From G965261475 sp965261475 [NCBI: bacterium] (lineage in GTDB: Bacteria > SAR324 > XYD2-FULL-50-16), in contig OZ253454.1 in NCBI GenBank assembly GCA_965261475.1, positions 434,001-498,000 of the forward strand: 64,000 nucleotides of DNA, given 5' to 3'. Positions 28,247 to 37,110 of the stretch are shown one piece after another. Position numbers and translations under genes: made by a program. The notes beneath the pieces were generated by a model. That model was not told the DNA's origin and did no database searches. It saw only the letters and a list, made by a program, of their open reading frames with translations. Each line of letters starts with the position of its first letter. The first letter of the stretch is position 1.

Positions 28247-28306
28247 AGAACTAACGCAAATATTGAATTTTTGTGTTAGCTAACAATAATCTCAATCATA
28301 TTTAAA

Positions 28307-29836
28307 ATGAAAAAAACTATCATAATATTGCTATTAGCAATTATTGCAGGTTTTCCAGCTATGGCACAAAGTAATATTTTACGATATGCCACAATCGGAG
28401 AGCCACCAAGTCTAGACCAGCAAGTGTTAACTTCTGATTTAGCAACTACTATTGCTCAACATCTTTTTGAAGGGCTTTATACTTTTAATTCAAGTTACTC
28501 GCCTGTACCTATGTTAGCAAAAGGCGAGAAAATTACCAATAACGGCAAAACTATTGATATTGAGTTAAGAAAGAATGTGCGTTTTCATAATGGTAAAAAG
28601 ATGACAGCAACAGATGTTGTTGCTTCTTTGAGACGCTGGGGAAAATACGGCTCTAGAGGTAAAGTGCTTTTTGATAATGTTAAATCTGTGACAGCACGCA
28701 GCAAATATGTAGTGAGGATTCAGTTTAAAAGTGTTTTTGGACCTTGGAAAAGTTTACTTGCATTTATAAACGGAGGTCCTGTTATTTACCCCTCAGAGAT
28801 AATGAAAAATGCTGATAAAAAACCTTTAGATATCAAAAATTATATAGGTACTGGTCCCTACAAAATGGGTGCTTGGAAAGCTAACCGCTACCTAGAAATC
28901 GTGAAGTTTGATAAATATAGCTCGCTTAAATCTCCAAGTGATGGCTACGCAGGTCAAAGAAAAGCAATTTTTGATAAGATTCGTTTTATTCCTGTGCCAG
29001 ATGTTAATACTCGTGTGAGTGGAGTGCAAGCTGGAGATTATGATTATGCAGAGCAAATCTCAGGTGATTTATTTGCTCAGTTAAAAAACGACCGTAGTGT
29101 CAAAGTGGTAGTTAGTCAAGGGGCTATTTTTGGATTAGTTTTTGTAAATTCTAAACATGGACTATTCAAAAATAACTACGCACTTAGAAGAGCACTACTT
29201 GCAGCAATTGATATGAAGCCAGCATTAAAAGCAGCAATAGGAGATGATGAGCTATGGCAAACTAATAGCTCTTTTATGCCAAAAACTAGTGTTTGGAATT
29301 CTGTGAGCGGAGCAAAGTCTTATAGTCAAGGTGATGCTCAAAAATCAAAAGCATTAGCGAAAGCTGCTGGTTATAAAGGAGAAATTATAAATTTTATGGT
29401 TTCTACTAACTATATCCATCATTATGATACCGCAGTAGTTATGGTTAAACAATTACTCGAAGCTGGTTTTAAGGTAGATTTAAAAGTGTACGATTGGGCA
29501 ACTTTGATTAGCAAAAGAGGCGATGCAACCCAATGGGATTTATTTTTTACGCACCATGGATTTGTTCCAGATCCTATTTTAATTAGTGTAATGAATGATA
29601 ATTATCCTGGATGGTGGGCAACAGATAAAAAAACAAAGCTTAAAAATGCTTTTATCAATACTACAGATCAAAATCAAAGGAAGAAGCTTTGGGATCAGCT
29701 ACAAGCTTTGATTTATGAGGAAGTTCCTACTATGAAAACAGGAGATATTTTTACATACAATATTGCATCTCCTAAATTAAAAGGAATTCAGAATAGTTCA
29801 TTAATTTGGCCAAGATTTTGGGGTATTTCTAAATAA
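28307..29836 (+). CDS. Periplasmic solute-binding protein, peptide/nickel (SBP family 5) type
   Basis: 509 residues with a signal peptide (residues about 1-20, ending AMAQ). It shows the DppA/OppA-family layout: LRYATIGEPPSLDQQ, AQHLFEGLYTF, the FHNGKKMTATDVVASLRRW motif and a GTGPYKM stretch. The family binds peptides, nickel, oligosaccharides, opines or sugar-acid derivatives. The downstream sugar-acid enzymes make a carbohydrate-derived ligand likelier than a peptide, but this is inference. First gene of a ten-gene operon under the predicted promoter at 28215-28246. Confidence 0.9.
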   Translation: MKKTIIILLLAIIAGFPAMAQSNILRYATIGEPPSLDQQVLTSDLATTIAQHLFEGLYTFNSSYSPVPMLAKGEKITNNGKTIDIELRKNVRFHNGKKMTATDVVASLRRWGKYGSRGKVLFDNVKSVTARSKYVVRIQFKSVFGPWKSLLAFINGGPVIYPSEIMKNADKKPLDIKNYIGTGPYKMGAWKANRYLEIVKFDKYSSLKSPSDGYAGQRKAIFDKIRFIPVPDVNTRVSGVQAGDYDYAEQISGDLFAQLKNDRSVKVVVSQGAIFGLVFVNSKHGLFKNNYALRRALLAAIDMKPALKAAIGDDELWQTNSSFMPKTSVWNSVSGAKSYSQGDAQKSKALAKAAGYKGEIINFMVSTNYIHHYDTAVVMVKQLLEAGFKVDLKVYDWATLISKRGDATQWDLFFTHHGFVPDPILISVMNDNYPGWWATDKKTKLKNAFINTTDQNQRKKLWDQLQALIYEEVPTMKTGDIFTYNIASPKLKGIQNSSLIWPRFWGISK

Positions 29837-29858
29837 GAATTATACTTAAAACAAATTA

Positions 29859-30806
29859 ATGTTTTATTTTACTTGTAAAAGAGTGGCAAGCATGGTGGTT
29901 TCCATGCTTGTAGCTTCAGCTTTAATTTTTTCTTTTATTCATTTGATTCCCGGAGACCCAGCATCTGTGATGCTAGGTGACCAAGCTACACCAGAGGAAA
30001 TTCAGGAATTAAAAGGGCAACTAGGTCTAAATGAGCCTATTTATTTACAGTATATCTTTTGGTTAACTAAGGTATTCCAAGGAGATTTTGGAGAATCAGT
30101 TTTTTTTCAAACGCCCGTTTTGCAAATTATTGCAGAAAATAGCGAGGCTAGTTTACTACTGACTTTATTTTCTTTTCTATTGATTTTGTTTATTGGTATT
30201 CCTATAGGAATTTTGAGTGTTGCAAATTACAACAAAACAATCGATAAGATTGCTTCTACTGTTACTATTTTTCTTGCCTCTGTCCCTACTTTTTGGGTGG
30301 GTTTATATTTGATTTATATTTTTGCGGTCAATCTTCATTGGCTGCCAACCTCTGGATTTCCTTCGCTTTTGGAGAGCAAAGATTTAAGCTCTCTTAAGTA
30401 TTTAATTTTACCTGCGATAACTTTAGCTTTTCCTAACTCTGCTTTGATTATTCGTTTAGTGCGTTCTAGTATGTTAGATAACTTAAAAGAAGATTTTGTC
30501 CGTACTGCTAGGGCAAAGGGTATTTCTAGTTACGATATCTATTTTAAGCATGTTTTTCGTTGTGCAATTTTGACAGTTATTACTGCACTAGGTTTTACTT
30601 TTGTAGCTTTGGTTTCTGGAGCAGTAGTTACAGAAACCGTATTTGCTTTACCGGGTATAGGTAGATTGATAGTGCAGTCGGTACTTCGTAGGGATTACCC
30701 CGTAATTCAAGGAATTATTTTGGTAGTAGTTTTGACTTATTTGCTGATTAATTTTTTGGTTGATTTGCTCTATACCTTTTTGGATCCTCGTATCAAACTT
30801 CAATAG
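29859..30806 (+). CDS. ABC transporter permease (DppB family)
   Basis: 315 residues, six hydrophobic segments. Hallmarks: LIPGDPASVMLGDQATPEEI in the first periplasmic loop, the FVRTARAKGISSYDIYFKHVFR EAA-like cytoplasmic loop, and VVTETVFALPGIGRL. It forms the membrane channel with the DppC-like protein six bases downstream. Confidence 0.92.
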   Translation: MFYFTCKRVASMVVSMLVASALIFSFIHLIPGDPASVMLGDQATPEEIQELKGQLGLNEPIYLQYIFWLTKVFQGDFGESVFFQTPVLQIIAENSEASLLLTLFSFLLILFIGIPIGILSVANYNKTIDKIASTVTIFLASVPTFWVGLYLIYIFAVNLHWLPTSGFPSLLESKDLSSLKYLILPAITLAFPNSALIIRLVRSSMLDNLKEDFVRTARAKGISSYDIYFKHVFRCAILTVITALGFTFVALVSGAVVTETVFALPGIGRLIVQSVLRRDYPVIQGIILVVVLTYLLINFLVDLLYTFLDPRIKLQ

Positions 30807-30811
30807 CTAGT

Positions 30812-31645
30812 ATGAAAAAATTTTTAATTTCACTTTATCGCAAAAAAATTATTCTAACGGCAGTATTGGTGTTATTAGTAACCGCTATTGCTGGTATGTT
30901 TTCTTCTTTTATCGCACCTTATGACCCCTTAAGTATTACCCCTGAGGTGCGCTTACTTTCTCCAAATCGCACTTATTTTTTGGGTACTGATAATTTTGGC
31001 AGAGATATTTTTAGTCGAATTATTTATGGAGCTAAAGCTACTTATTTAGCAGGTACAGGGGTAGTGATTTTTTCTTTAGTAGGTGGAATTTTATTCGGTA
31101 TGATTTCAGCTTATTTTTCTAAAATTGGTTTGGTACTGATGCGTATTGTAGATATTATTTTAGGTTTTCCTTCTTTACTTCTTGCTCTTGCTTTAATTGC
31201 TATTTTAGAGCGTAGTTTTTTAAATACAGTGATAGCTGTTGGAGCTACTTATATGGCTACTACTGCTAGAATTGTGTATGGGTTGAGCTTAAAAATTATT
31301 GCAGAAACCTATATTGAATCAGCTCAATCTTTAGGTGCTTCTAATTTTAGAATATTGTTTTCGCATATACTGCCAAATTTAATCTCTCCTCTAATTGTTC
31401 AAATGACTTTTATTTTTGCTTTTTCTCAATTACAAATAGCTTCATTAGATTTTTTAGGATTAGGACTACCTCCGGAGATTCCTAGCTGGGGTAATATGCT
31501 GAGTGAAGCAAAAATTTATATAGTTAGAGCGCCTTGGTTACTCTGGTTTCCCGGAGGAATGATTGTAATTACAGTGCTATCTCTCAATTTATTTGGTGAT
31601 TTTCTACGAGATAAGCTAGATCCTAAATTTAGAAACGAAGTATAA
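30812..31645 (+). CDS. ABC transporter permease (DppC family)
   Basis: 277 residues. It has the DppC signature LGTDNFGRDIFSRIIYGAK, the EAA loop YIESAQSLGASNFRILFSHILPN and the DFLGLGLPPEIPSWGNML segment near the C-terminus. The stop overlaps the start of the next gene by one base. Confidence 0.92.
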   Translation: MKKFLISLYRKKIILTAVLVLLVTAIAGMFSSFIAPYDPLSITPEVRLLSPNRTYFLGTDNFGRDIFSRIIYGAKATYLAGTGVVIFSLVGGILFGMISAYFSKIGLVLMRIVDIILGFPSLLLALALIAILERSFLNTVIAVGATYMATTARIVYGLSLKIIAETYIESAQSLGASNFRILFSHILPNLISPLIVQMTFIFAFSQLQIASLDFLGLGLPPEIPSWGNMLSEAKIYIVRAPWLLWFPGGMIVITVLSLNLFGDFLRDKLDPKFRNEV

Positions 31646-32622
31646 TGAATAATAAACTCTTATCAATTAAAAATTTAAGTTTGGCTTATTTATCAGATGG
31701 AAAAGAATTTCAAATTTTAGATGATGTGTCTTTAGATTTAATGGAAGGTGAAATTTTAGGTTTGGTTGGAGAATCAGGATGCGGCAAAAGTATGACTGCT
31801 ATGAGTATTATGCAGTTATTTGATAAATCACAAATTAAAATACAAAGTGGGTCAATTTTATTTAATAACCAGAATCTGGTAGAATTTTCTGACAAGCAAA
31901 TGAGAAAAATTAGAACAAATCAAATAGCTATAATTTTTCAAGATCCTATGACTTCGCTTAATCCTGTCTACACAGTAGGGCAGCAAATTGCAGAATCCTT
32001 AAAAGAACATAAAAATCTTTCTCATAAAGAAGCTTTGCAAGAAGCAGTGCATCATATTGAAACGGTAGGTATTCCAGACCCACAAAAGAGTGCTTTTAAA
32101 TATCCGCATCAATTAAGCGGAGGAATGAGGCAAAGAATAATGATAGCTATAGCTCTTTGTTGTGGACCAAAATTACTGATTGCAGATGAGCCTACCACTG
32201 CTTTAGATGTTACAGTCCAGCATCAAATTTTAAGTTTAATTTTGGAGCTTAAAAAAAAATACAAAATGTCGGTTATTCTAATTACGCACGATTTAGGCGT
32301 TCTCGCAGAAACAGTTAATAAAGTCTGCGTGATGTATGCGGGCAATATAGTAGAGAGCGCTAGTGTTCAAACAATTTTTACGAACCCCCTACATCCTTAT
32401 ACTAAGGGTTTGATGAAATGCATACCTAAACTTAGTGGTAATCAAAGTAAACTAGAAGTTATTACAGGCAATGTTCCTGCTTTGCAGAGTACAAGAAAGG
32501 GGTGTTTATTTGCTTCTAGGTGCTCTCAAAAAATGGATATTTGTACTCAAAAAAAACCAGAGTTGTTGCAAATTCATAAAAATCACAAAAGCGCTTGTTG
32601 GTTGTATCATAAAGAATTATGA
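31645..32622 (+). CDS. ABC transporter ATPase (DppD family)
   Basis: 325 residues. Walker A GESGCGKSMTAMSI, Q-loop IFQDPMTSLNPVYTVG, signature LSGGMRQRIMIA and Walker B LLIADEPTTALDVT. The C-terminal oligopeptide-type extension (GCLFASRCSQKMDIC) has the cysteines of the FeS-like motif typical of DppD/OppD. Overlaps the next ATPase gene by four bases (ATGA). Confidence 0.92.
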   Translation: MNNKLLSIKNLSLAYLSDGKEFQILDDVSLDLMEGEILGLVGESGCGKSMTAMSIMQLFDKSQIKIQSGSILFNNQNLVEFSDKQMRKIRTNQIAIIFQDPMTSLNPVYTVGQQIAESLKEHKNLSHKEALQEAVHHIETVGIPDPQKSAFKYPHQLSGGMRQRIMIAIALCCGPKLLIADEPTTALDVTVQHQILSLILELKKKYKMSVILITHDLGVLAETVNKVCVMYAGNIVESASVQTIFTNPLHPYTKGLMKCIPKLSGNQSKLEVITGNVPALQSTRKGCLFASRCSQKMDICTQKKPELLQIHKNHKSACWLYHKEL

Positions 32623-33575
32623 AACAAATACTAGAAGTTAAAAATTTAAAAAAATATTTTCCGATTCTTTCTCCTATATTACGAAGGAATTTAGGAGATA
32701 TTAAAGCAGTAGATGGCATTAGTTTTTCTCTAGCAACAGGAAAAACTTTAGGATTGGTAGGAGAATCTGGCTGTGGTAAAACAACAGCTGGTAGAAGTAT
32801 TATGCAAATTCTATCTCCTACTAGTGGCAGTATTATTTTTGATGGGCAAGATTTTACTCGCTCTGCTCTACGTCAAACTTCAAATAAGATGCAAATGATT
32901 TTTCAAGACCCCTACTCTTCTTTGAACCCTAGGCATTCTATTCGAAAAATTATAGAAGAGCCACTCAAAATTCATCACAAGGAGCTATGTGCCAAAGTAA
33001 GAATGGAAAAAGTAGTAGCAATTTTAGAGCAAACAGGTCTGTCTAGCGAAGTGTTAGATAAATATCCCCATGAGTTTAGCGGCGGACAAAGGCAAAGAAT
33101 TGCAATTGCTAGAACTTTAATTTTAAAACCTAAGTTGATTATTGCAGATGAACCTGTTTCTGCTTTAGATGTTTCTATCCAAGCACAAATTATTAACTTG
33201 CTTAAAAGCTTACAAATATCTTTGAAGATAGCGTTTTTATTTATCTCACACGATTTGAGTGTTGTACAACATATCTCAGATTTTGTAGCTGTGATGTATT
33301 TAGGCAAAATAGTAGAAATTGGTAGCAAAAAACAAATTTTCGCTAATCCACTACATCCCTACGCACAAAGGTTAATTGAGTCTATTCCGCTTGCTAACCC
33401 TAAGCGCAAAAGAAAAAAGATTGTGATTACAGGAGAAGTTCCTAGTCCTCAATTTTGCCCTAGTGGTTGCTACTTTCATCCACGTTGTCCTTTGGCAGAA
33501 AATATTTGTATAAAACAGGAGCCTTTTTTAAGACAAATTAAAAATAAACAACAAAGTGCTTGTCACTTACTATAA
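32619..33575 (+). CDS. ABC transporter ATPase (DppF family)
   Basis: 318 residues. Walker A GESGCGKTTAGRSI, Q-loop IFQDPYSSLNPRHSI, signature FSGGQRQRIAIARTL, Walker B LIIADEPVSALDVS and the CYFHPRCPLAENIC C-terminal motif. It partners the DppD-like ATPase. The dehydratase gene starts eight bases after its stop. Confidence 0.92.
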   Translation: MKQILEVKNLKKYFPILSPILRRNLGDIKAVDGISFSLATGKTLGLVGESGCGKTTAGRSIMQILSPTSGSIIFDGQDFTRSALRQTSNKMQMIFQDPYSSLNPRHSIRKIIEEPLKIHHKELCAKVRMEKVVAILEQTGLSSEVLDKYPHEFSGGQRQRIAIARTLILKPKLIIADEPVSALDVSIQAQIINLLKSLQISLKIAFLFISHDLSVVQHISDFVAVMYLGKIVEIGSKKQIFANPLHPYAQRLIESIPLANPKRKRKKIVITGEVPSPQFCPSGCYFHPRCPLAENICIKQEPFLRQIKNKQQSACHLL

Positions 33576-33582
33576 GCATATT

Positions 33583-34722
33583 ATGACTAAAATTACTAAA
33601 TTACATTTTACCGAAGTTGTGGTGCCAGCTAACAAGGACAGTATCAATAGTAGAGGAATTGTGAAGCCACTTCATATGCTGCCTGTGGCTAAAACAGGAA
33701 AAAATGGCTGGCAGACGCAGTTTGATGAGTTACCTAAACTAATACTAGAGTTACATCTTGAAAACGGTATGGTTGGCTTAGGAGAATTTTATCGAGATCA
33801 TAATTGGGATATAGTCCAAAATATAGCCCGTTCTTTTTTGTCTCAAGATATAGAGCAAATAACACTTAGCAAATTACCTATTGGCTTATTTCGGGAATAC
33901 GATGGATTTGAGTGTGCTATTTGGGATGCTTTTTGTAAAGTAAAAAAAATGCGAATGGTGCAAATGCTAGGTGGACAATTGCAATCAAAAATTAAAGTAG
34001 GAGCCTGGTCTAGTTTTCGTCACCTTCAAGAAATGGGACACTTAGCAAAAAAGTTTCAAGACGCAGGGTTTGACACCTTGAAATTAAAATGCAGCCTCAC
34101 AGATGATGTTGTAGGATGGTCGGAGAAAATAGCAAAACACGCTCCTAAAATACAAGTAATTTTGGACCCGAATCAAAGATGGGAAAATATCGGAGAAACT
34201 AGGAAGATAGTTCAAGCACTAGAAAAAGTAGGTAATGTATTTTGTATAGAAGATCCTTTCCCTTTTTGGATGATAGAGGAATATACCAAGTTAAAAAATT
34301 TTACTACTATTCGTTTGGTCAGGCATATTTCTATACCTTATATCTATCAAGGACAAAGAGAGCATCAGCTACTAGAGTTTTTGAGAGCCTCAGCTTGTGA
34401 TGGGTTTAATTTTAACGGTGGACTAGCAGCTTTTGCTAGGTTAGCACAAACCGCAACTATGGCAAACCTTTACTTTTGGCATGGCTCTGAAGTAGATTTA
34501 GGAATTTTAGAAGCAAGATATTTGCATTCTGTAGCTGCTTCTACAAACTGTATTTGGGCTAGTGATATTTTTGGGAGAATGATACGTAGTCACGACTTAC
34601 TCAAAACTCCTTTAGATATCAAACCACCTTTTGCATATTTACCTATTGGTATGGGGCTAGGTGTAGAGTTAGATAAAAAAGCGTTGCAAAAGTTTAAGAA
34701 ATTAGATGTTCTAGTAGAATAA
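33583..34722 (+). CDS. Enolase-superfamily enzyme (mandelate racemase/sugar-acid dehydratase type)
   Basis: 379 residues from the ATG at 33583. The first ATG-like reading at 33556 lies inside the upstream gene. The KxK catalytic pair is LKLKC (Lys167, Lys169), and two metal-ligand segments are ILDPNQRW (Asp195, Asn197) and CIEDPFPFW (Glu223). At the position of the third acidic ligand, about 24 residues later, the sequence reads RLVRHIS, so a His or Arg replaces the usual Glu/Asp. A likely catalytic region is FWHGSEVDLGI (His300, Glu303). Sugar-acid dehydratases of this group give 2-keto-3-deoxy acids, which fits the kinase and aldolase downstream. Confidence 0.82.
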   Translation: MTKITKLHFTEVVVPANKDSINSRGIVKPLHMLPVAKTGKNGWQTQFDELPKLILELHLENGMVGLGEFYRDHNWDIVQNIARSFLSQDIEQITLSKLPIGLFREYDGFECAIWDAFCKVKKMRMVQMLGGQLQSKIKVGAWSSFRHLQEMGHLAKKFQDAGFDTLKLKCSLTDDVVGWSEKIAKHAPKIQVILDPNQRWENIGETRKIVQALEKVGNVFCIEDPFPFWMIEEYTKLKNFTTIRLVRHISIPYIYQGQREHQLLEFLRASACDGFNFNGGLAAFARLAQTATMANLYFWHGSEVDLGILEARYLHSVAASTNCIWASDIFGRMIRSHDLLKTPLDIKPPFAYLPIGMGLGVELDKKALQKFKKLDVLVE

Positions 34723-34755
34723 TTATGATGTGAGTAATATTGAAAATTCTATGCT

Positions 34756-34786
34756 AAATACAAATTTTTACTAGATTTTTGTATTT
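34756..34786 (+). terminator. Hairpin after the dehydratase gene
   Basis: AAATACAAA (34756-34764) pairs with TTTGTATTT (34778-34786). There is no separate T tail, so it may be a terminator or a processing site. A very similar ATACAAA...TTTGTAT hairpin follows xdhB. Confidence 0.35.
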
Positions 34787-34955
34787 GGAATAGAGCTAAT
34801 AGTTTGACTATAGATAGTGTAAAAATAACGGATTTACTTACATAGATAAAAATATTTACGACAAACAAACTGTAGTGAGACTAGATAAAAAATAATTGTC
34901 AAAATTACAATCAAATAGCAGTGTTTGCTAAATTAAAACATTACAAAAACGACTG

Positions 34956-35360
34956 ATGAAAATTCAAAATACAGGAAAAATATTGCCAGCTGGCAGTACT
35001 CAACATAAAACTGCAGGTCCCTATTCTCCTGTGTTGGAGGTAGATGCTAGTCGCATTGTTGTTATTTCGGGGCAAGCTCCGATTGACAAAGCAGGCAATG
35101 TAGTTGGAAGCACGATTGAAGAGCAAACCATTTGTACTCTACAAAATTGCAAGGAGCAGTTACAAAGTGCAAAAGTTGGTTTTGCAAATGTTTTTAAGGT
35201 AAATGTTTATCTTACAAATTTAGCTCTTTGGCAAAGGTTTAACAAGGTTTATGAGCAAAGAATGCCTAAACCTTTTCCAGTGAGGACTGCAGTGCAAGCT
35301 GGTTTGTTGTTGTCTTTCTTAGTAGAAATAGAAATGTGGGCTAGCAAACCAAATATTTAA
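34956..35360 (+). CDS. RidA/YjgF/YER057c-family reactive-intermediate deaminase
   Basis: 134 residues. Family features: GPYSPVLEVDASRIVVISGQ at the start, a conserved arginine in PFPVRTAVQAG, and VEIEMWA at the C-terminus (the Glu of the RidA active site). RidA proteins hydrolyse enamine/imine intermediates such as 2-aminoacrylate; catabolic subgroups act in nitrogen-containing substrate pathways. It is separated from the dehydratase by a 233-base gap with a hairpin and A/T-rich sequence, and is followed one base later by the creatininase gene. Confidence 0.9.
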   Translation: MKIQNTGKILPAGSTQHKTAGPYSPVLEVDASRIVVISGQAPIDKAGNVVGSTIEEQTICTLQNCKEQLQSAKVGFANVFKVNVYLTNLALWQRFNKVYEQRMPKPFPVRTAVQAGLLLSFLVEIEMWASKPNI

Positions 35361-35361
35361 A

Positions 35362-36117
35362 ATGTATTGGAGCAATCTTACTAGACTAGAGCTGAGCAAG
35401 TTTGATAAAAAAACTCCTGTATTACTTCTTATAGCTGCTATAGAGCAGCACGGGGAGCATTTACCACTAAATACAGATTTACTTATAGGCGAGTATTTTT
35501 GTAAAAACTTGAGTGCAATACTCAAAGATAGAGTGCTGATTGCTCCTTCTGTAGCTGTAGCTTGTTCAGGGCATCATATGGATTTTACGGGAACTTTGAG
35601 TGTAACTCATTCTGTATTTTTTAACTATCTACAAGATCTTCTTAAATCTATTCTTAGCCAAGGCTTTACTAAAATTATAATTTTTAACTCACACGGAGGA
35701 AACCAAGCTATTGGACAAACCCTAGTAGAAAGCACAGGGTTGCTGTATCCTCAAAGTCATTTATTGATGGTAAGTTGGTGGAAACTTGCTAGTGAAAAAC
35801 TAAGACTACTTAATCAATCTGGTTTTGGTGGCGTAGGACACGCTTGTGAGTTTGAAACTTCTATAGTAGCCGCTATTGATGAGAAACTTGTCAGAGCACA
35901 TAAAATTAAAAATACCGGTTTACAACCTATGCCAGATTGGGCAAGAGGAGATTTACTCAAGGCACCTGCGGTTGTTTATCACAGGAGTATGCGAGAATTG
36001 ACAGGGGATGGTGTATTTGGTAACCCAGAGTGTTTTTCAATCAAAAAAGGTCAACAAATTACAAAAATAGTCGTCGCAGAGTTGCAAAGAATAGTTTTAG
36101 ATATTACAAATTGGTAG
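35362..36117 (+). CDS. Creatininase-family amidohydrolase
   Basis: 251 residues. Metal ligands fit the family: IEQHGEHLPLNTD (Glu28, His30, Asp39), FNSHGGN (His111) and GHACEFETS (Glu163). The family includes creatinine amidohydrolase, 3-dehydro-scyllo-inosose hydrolase (IolN) and enzymes of flavin, F420 and mycofactocin synthesis. The context (sugar-acid enzymes, RidA) suggests hydrolysis of a lactam, lactone or amide in the catabolic route rather than creatinine itself. Confidence 0.85.
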   Translation: MYWSNLTRLELSKFDKKTPVLLLIAAIEQHGEHLPLNTDLLIGEYFCKNLSAILKDRVLIAPSVAVACSGHHMDFTGTLSVTHSVFFNYLQDLLKSILSQGFTKIIIFNSHGGNQAIGQTLVESTGLLYPQSHLLMVSWWKLASEKLRLLNQSGFGGVGHACEFETSIVAAIDEKLVRAHKIKNTGLQPMPDWARGDLLKAPAVVYHRSMRELTGDGVFGNPECFSIKKGQQITKIVVAELQRIVLDITNW

Positions 36118-36120
36118 TTT

Positions 36121-37104
36121 ATGGATAGCAAAAATTTGTCAGTTACTGATTATTCACCACAGATTGTTGCTGTAGGTGATTGCCTAGTCTTGATGAATCC
36201 TAACAAAACTGGTTCTCTGAGATATGTGAGAAGTTTTGAGACAGAATGGGCAGGAGCAGAGGCTAACTTTTTAGTTGGCTGTGCGAGGTTAGGACTGGAA
36301 ACAGGTTTTCTTTCTGCTTTTAGTTGTGATCCTTTTGGAAAAATGATTTATCATAGTTTAAAAGGCGAGCAAGTAGATCTCTTACAGATTCAATGGGATA
36401 GCGAGCGTAGCACTCCGTTATTTTTTAAAGAAAGACATCCAAATGGAGATTTTTGTGTGTATTACTATCGTAGTAATACCGCAGGAGTGTTTGTAGATTT
36501 GCAACTAATTCAGCAAAATTATTTTGCGCTGACTAAAATATTTTTTTTTACAGGAATTTTTCCTGCTCTTTCTAAAGCCAACGAAGAATTTTTGCATAAC
36601 TTGCTACCAACACTAAAAAAACAAGGGGTTAGTATTTGTTTTGACCCTAATATTCGTCTTAAGCTCTTCCAAAATACAAAACAAGTTAAAAAACTAATAT
36701 TGCCGTTTTTACAGTTTGTAGATTTGTTATTGATTAGTCATAACGAAGCAGAGATACTTTTTGATACTCAAGAGCCAAAGAAAGTTTTTGAGCAAGCAGC
36801 TAAGTATGCTATAGATCAAGCAGTACTTAAAATGGGTAAAAATGGTGCTTCTGGGTGGGACGGAAAAAATATTTTTACCCAAAAAGCGATACCAACTACA
36901 GTACTAGATACCTGCGGAGCTGGTGATGCTTTTAATGCGGGGTTTGTCTATGGATATCTAAAAAACTTACCTTTTGCAGATACACTAGATTTAGCCGCTT
37001 ATGTTGCTTCTTTTGCTGTTAGCTCTTATAGTGATAATGAAAATTATCCTAGTTTAAAAGAATTGTTTGATGCTAGAAAAAATAAAAAATCTATTACAAG
37101 GTAA
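36121..37104 (+). CDS. PfkB-family sugar kinase, probable 2-keto-3-deoxy-sugar-acid kinase
   Basis: 327 residues. The N-terminal EAGAEANF-type glycine region (EWAGAEANFLVGCARLG) and the C-terminal GAGDAFNAGFVYG anion hole with catalytic Asp identify a PfkB/ribokinase fold. Closest in style to 2-keto-3-deoxygluconate kinase (KdgK). It would phosphorylate the dehydratase product for the aldolase encoded seven bases downstream. Confidence 0.85.
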   Translation: MDSKNLSVTDYSPQIVAVGDCLVLMNPNKTGSLRYVRSFETEWAGAEANFLVGCARLGLETGFLSAFSCDPFGKMIYHSLKGEQVDLLQIQWDSERSTPLFFKERHPNGDFCVYYYRSNTAGVFVDLQLIQQNYFALTKIFFFTGIFPALSKANEEFLHNLLPTLKKQGVSICFDPNIRLKLFQNTKQVKKLILPFLQFVDLLLISHNEAEILFDTQEPKKVFEQAAKYAIDQAVLKMGKNGASGWDGKNIFTQKAIPTTVLDTCGAGDAFNAGFVYGYLKNLPFADTLDLAAYVASFAVSSYSDNENYPSLKELFDARKNKKSITR

Positions 37105-37110
37105 GTAAAA

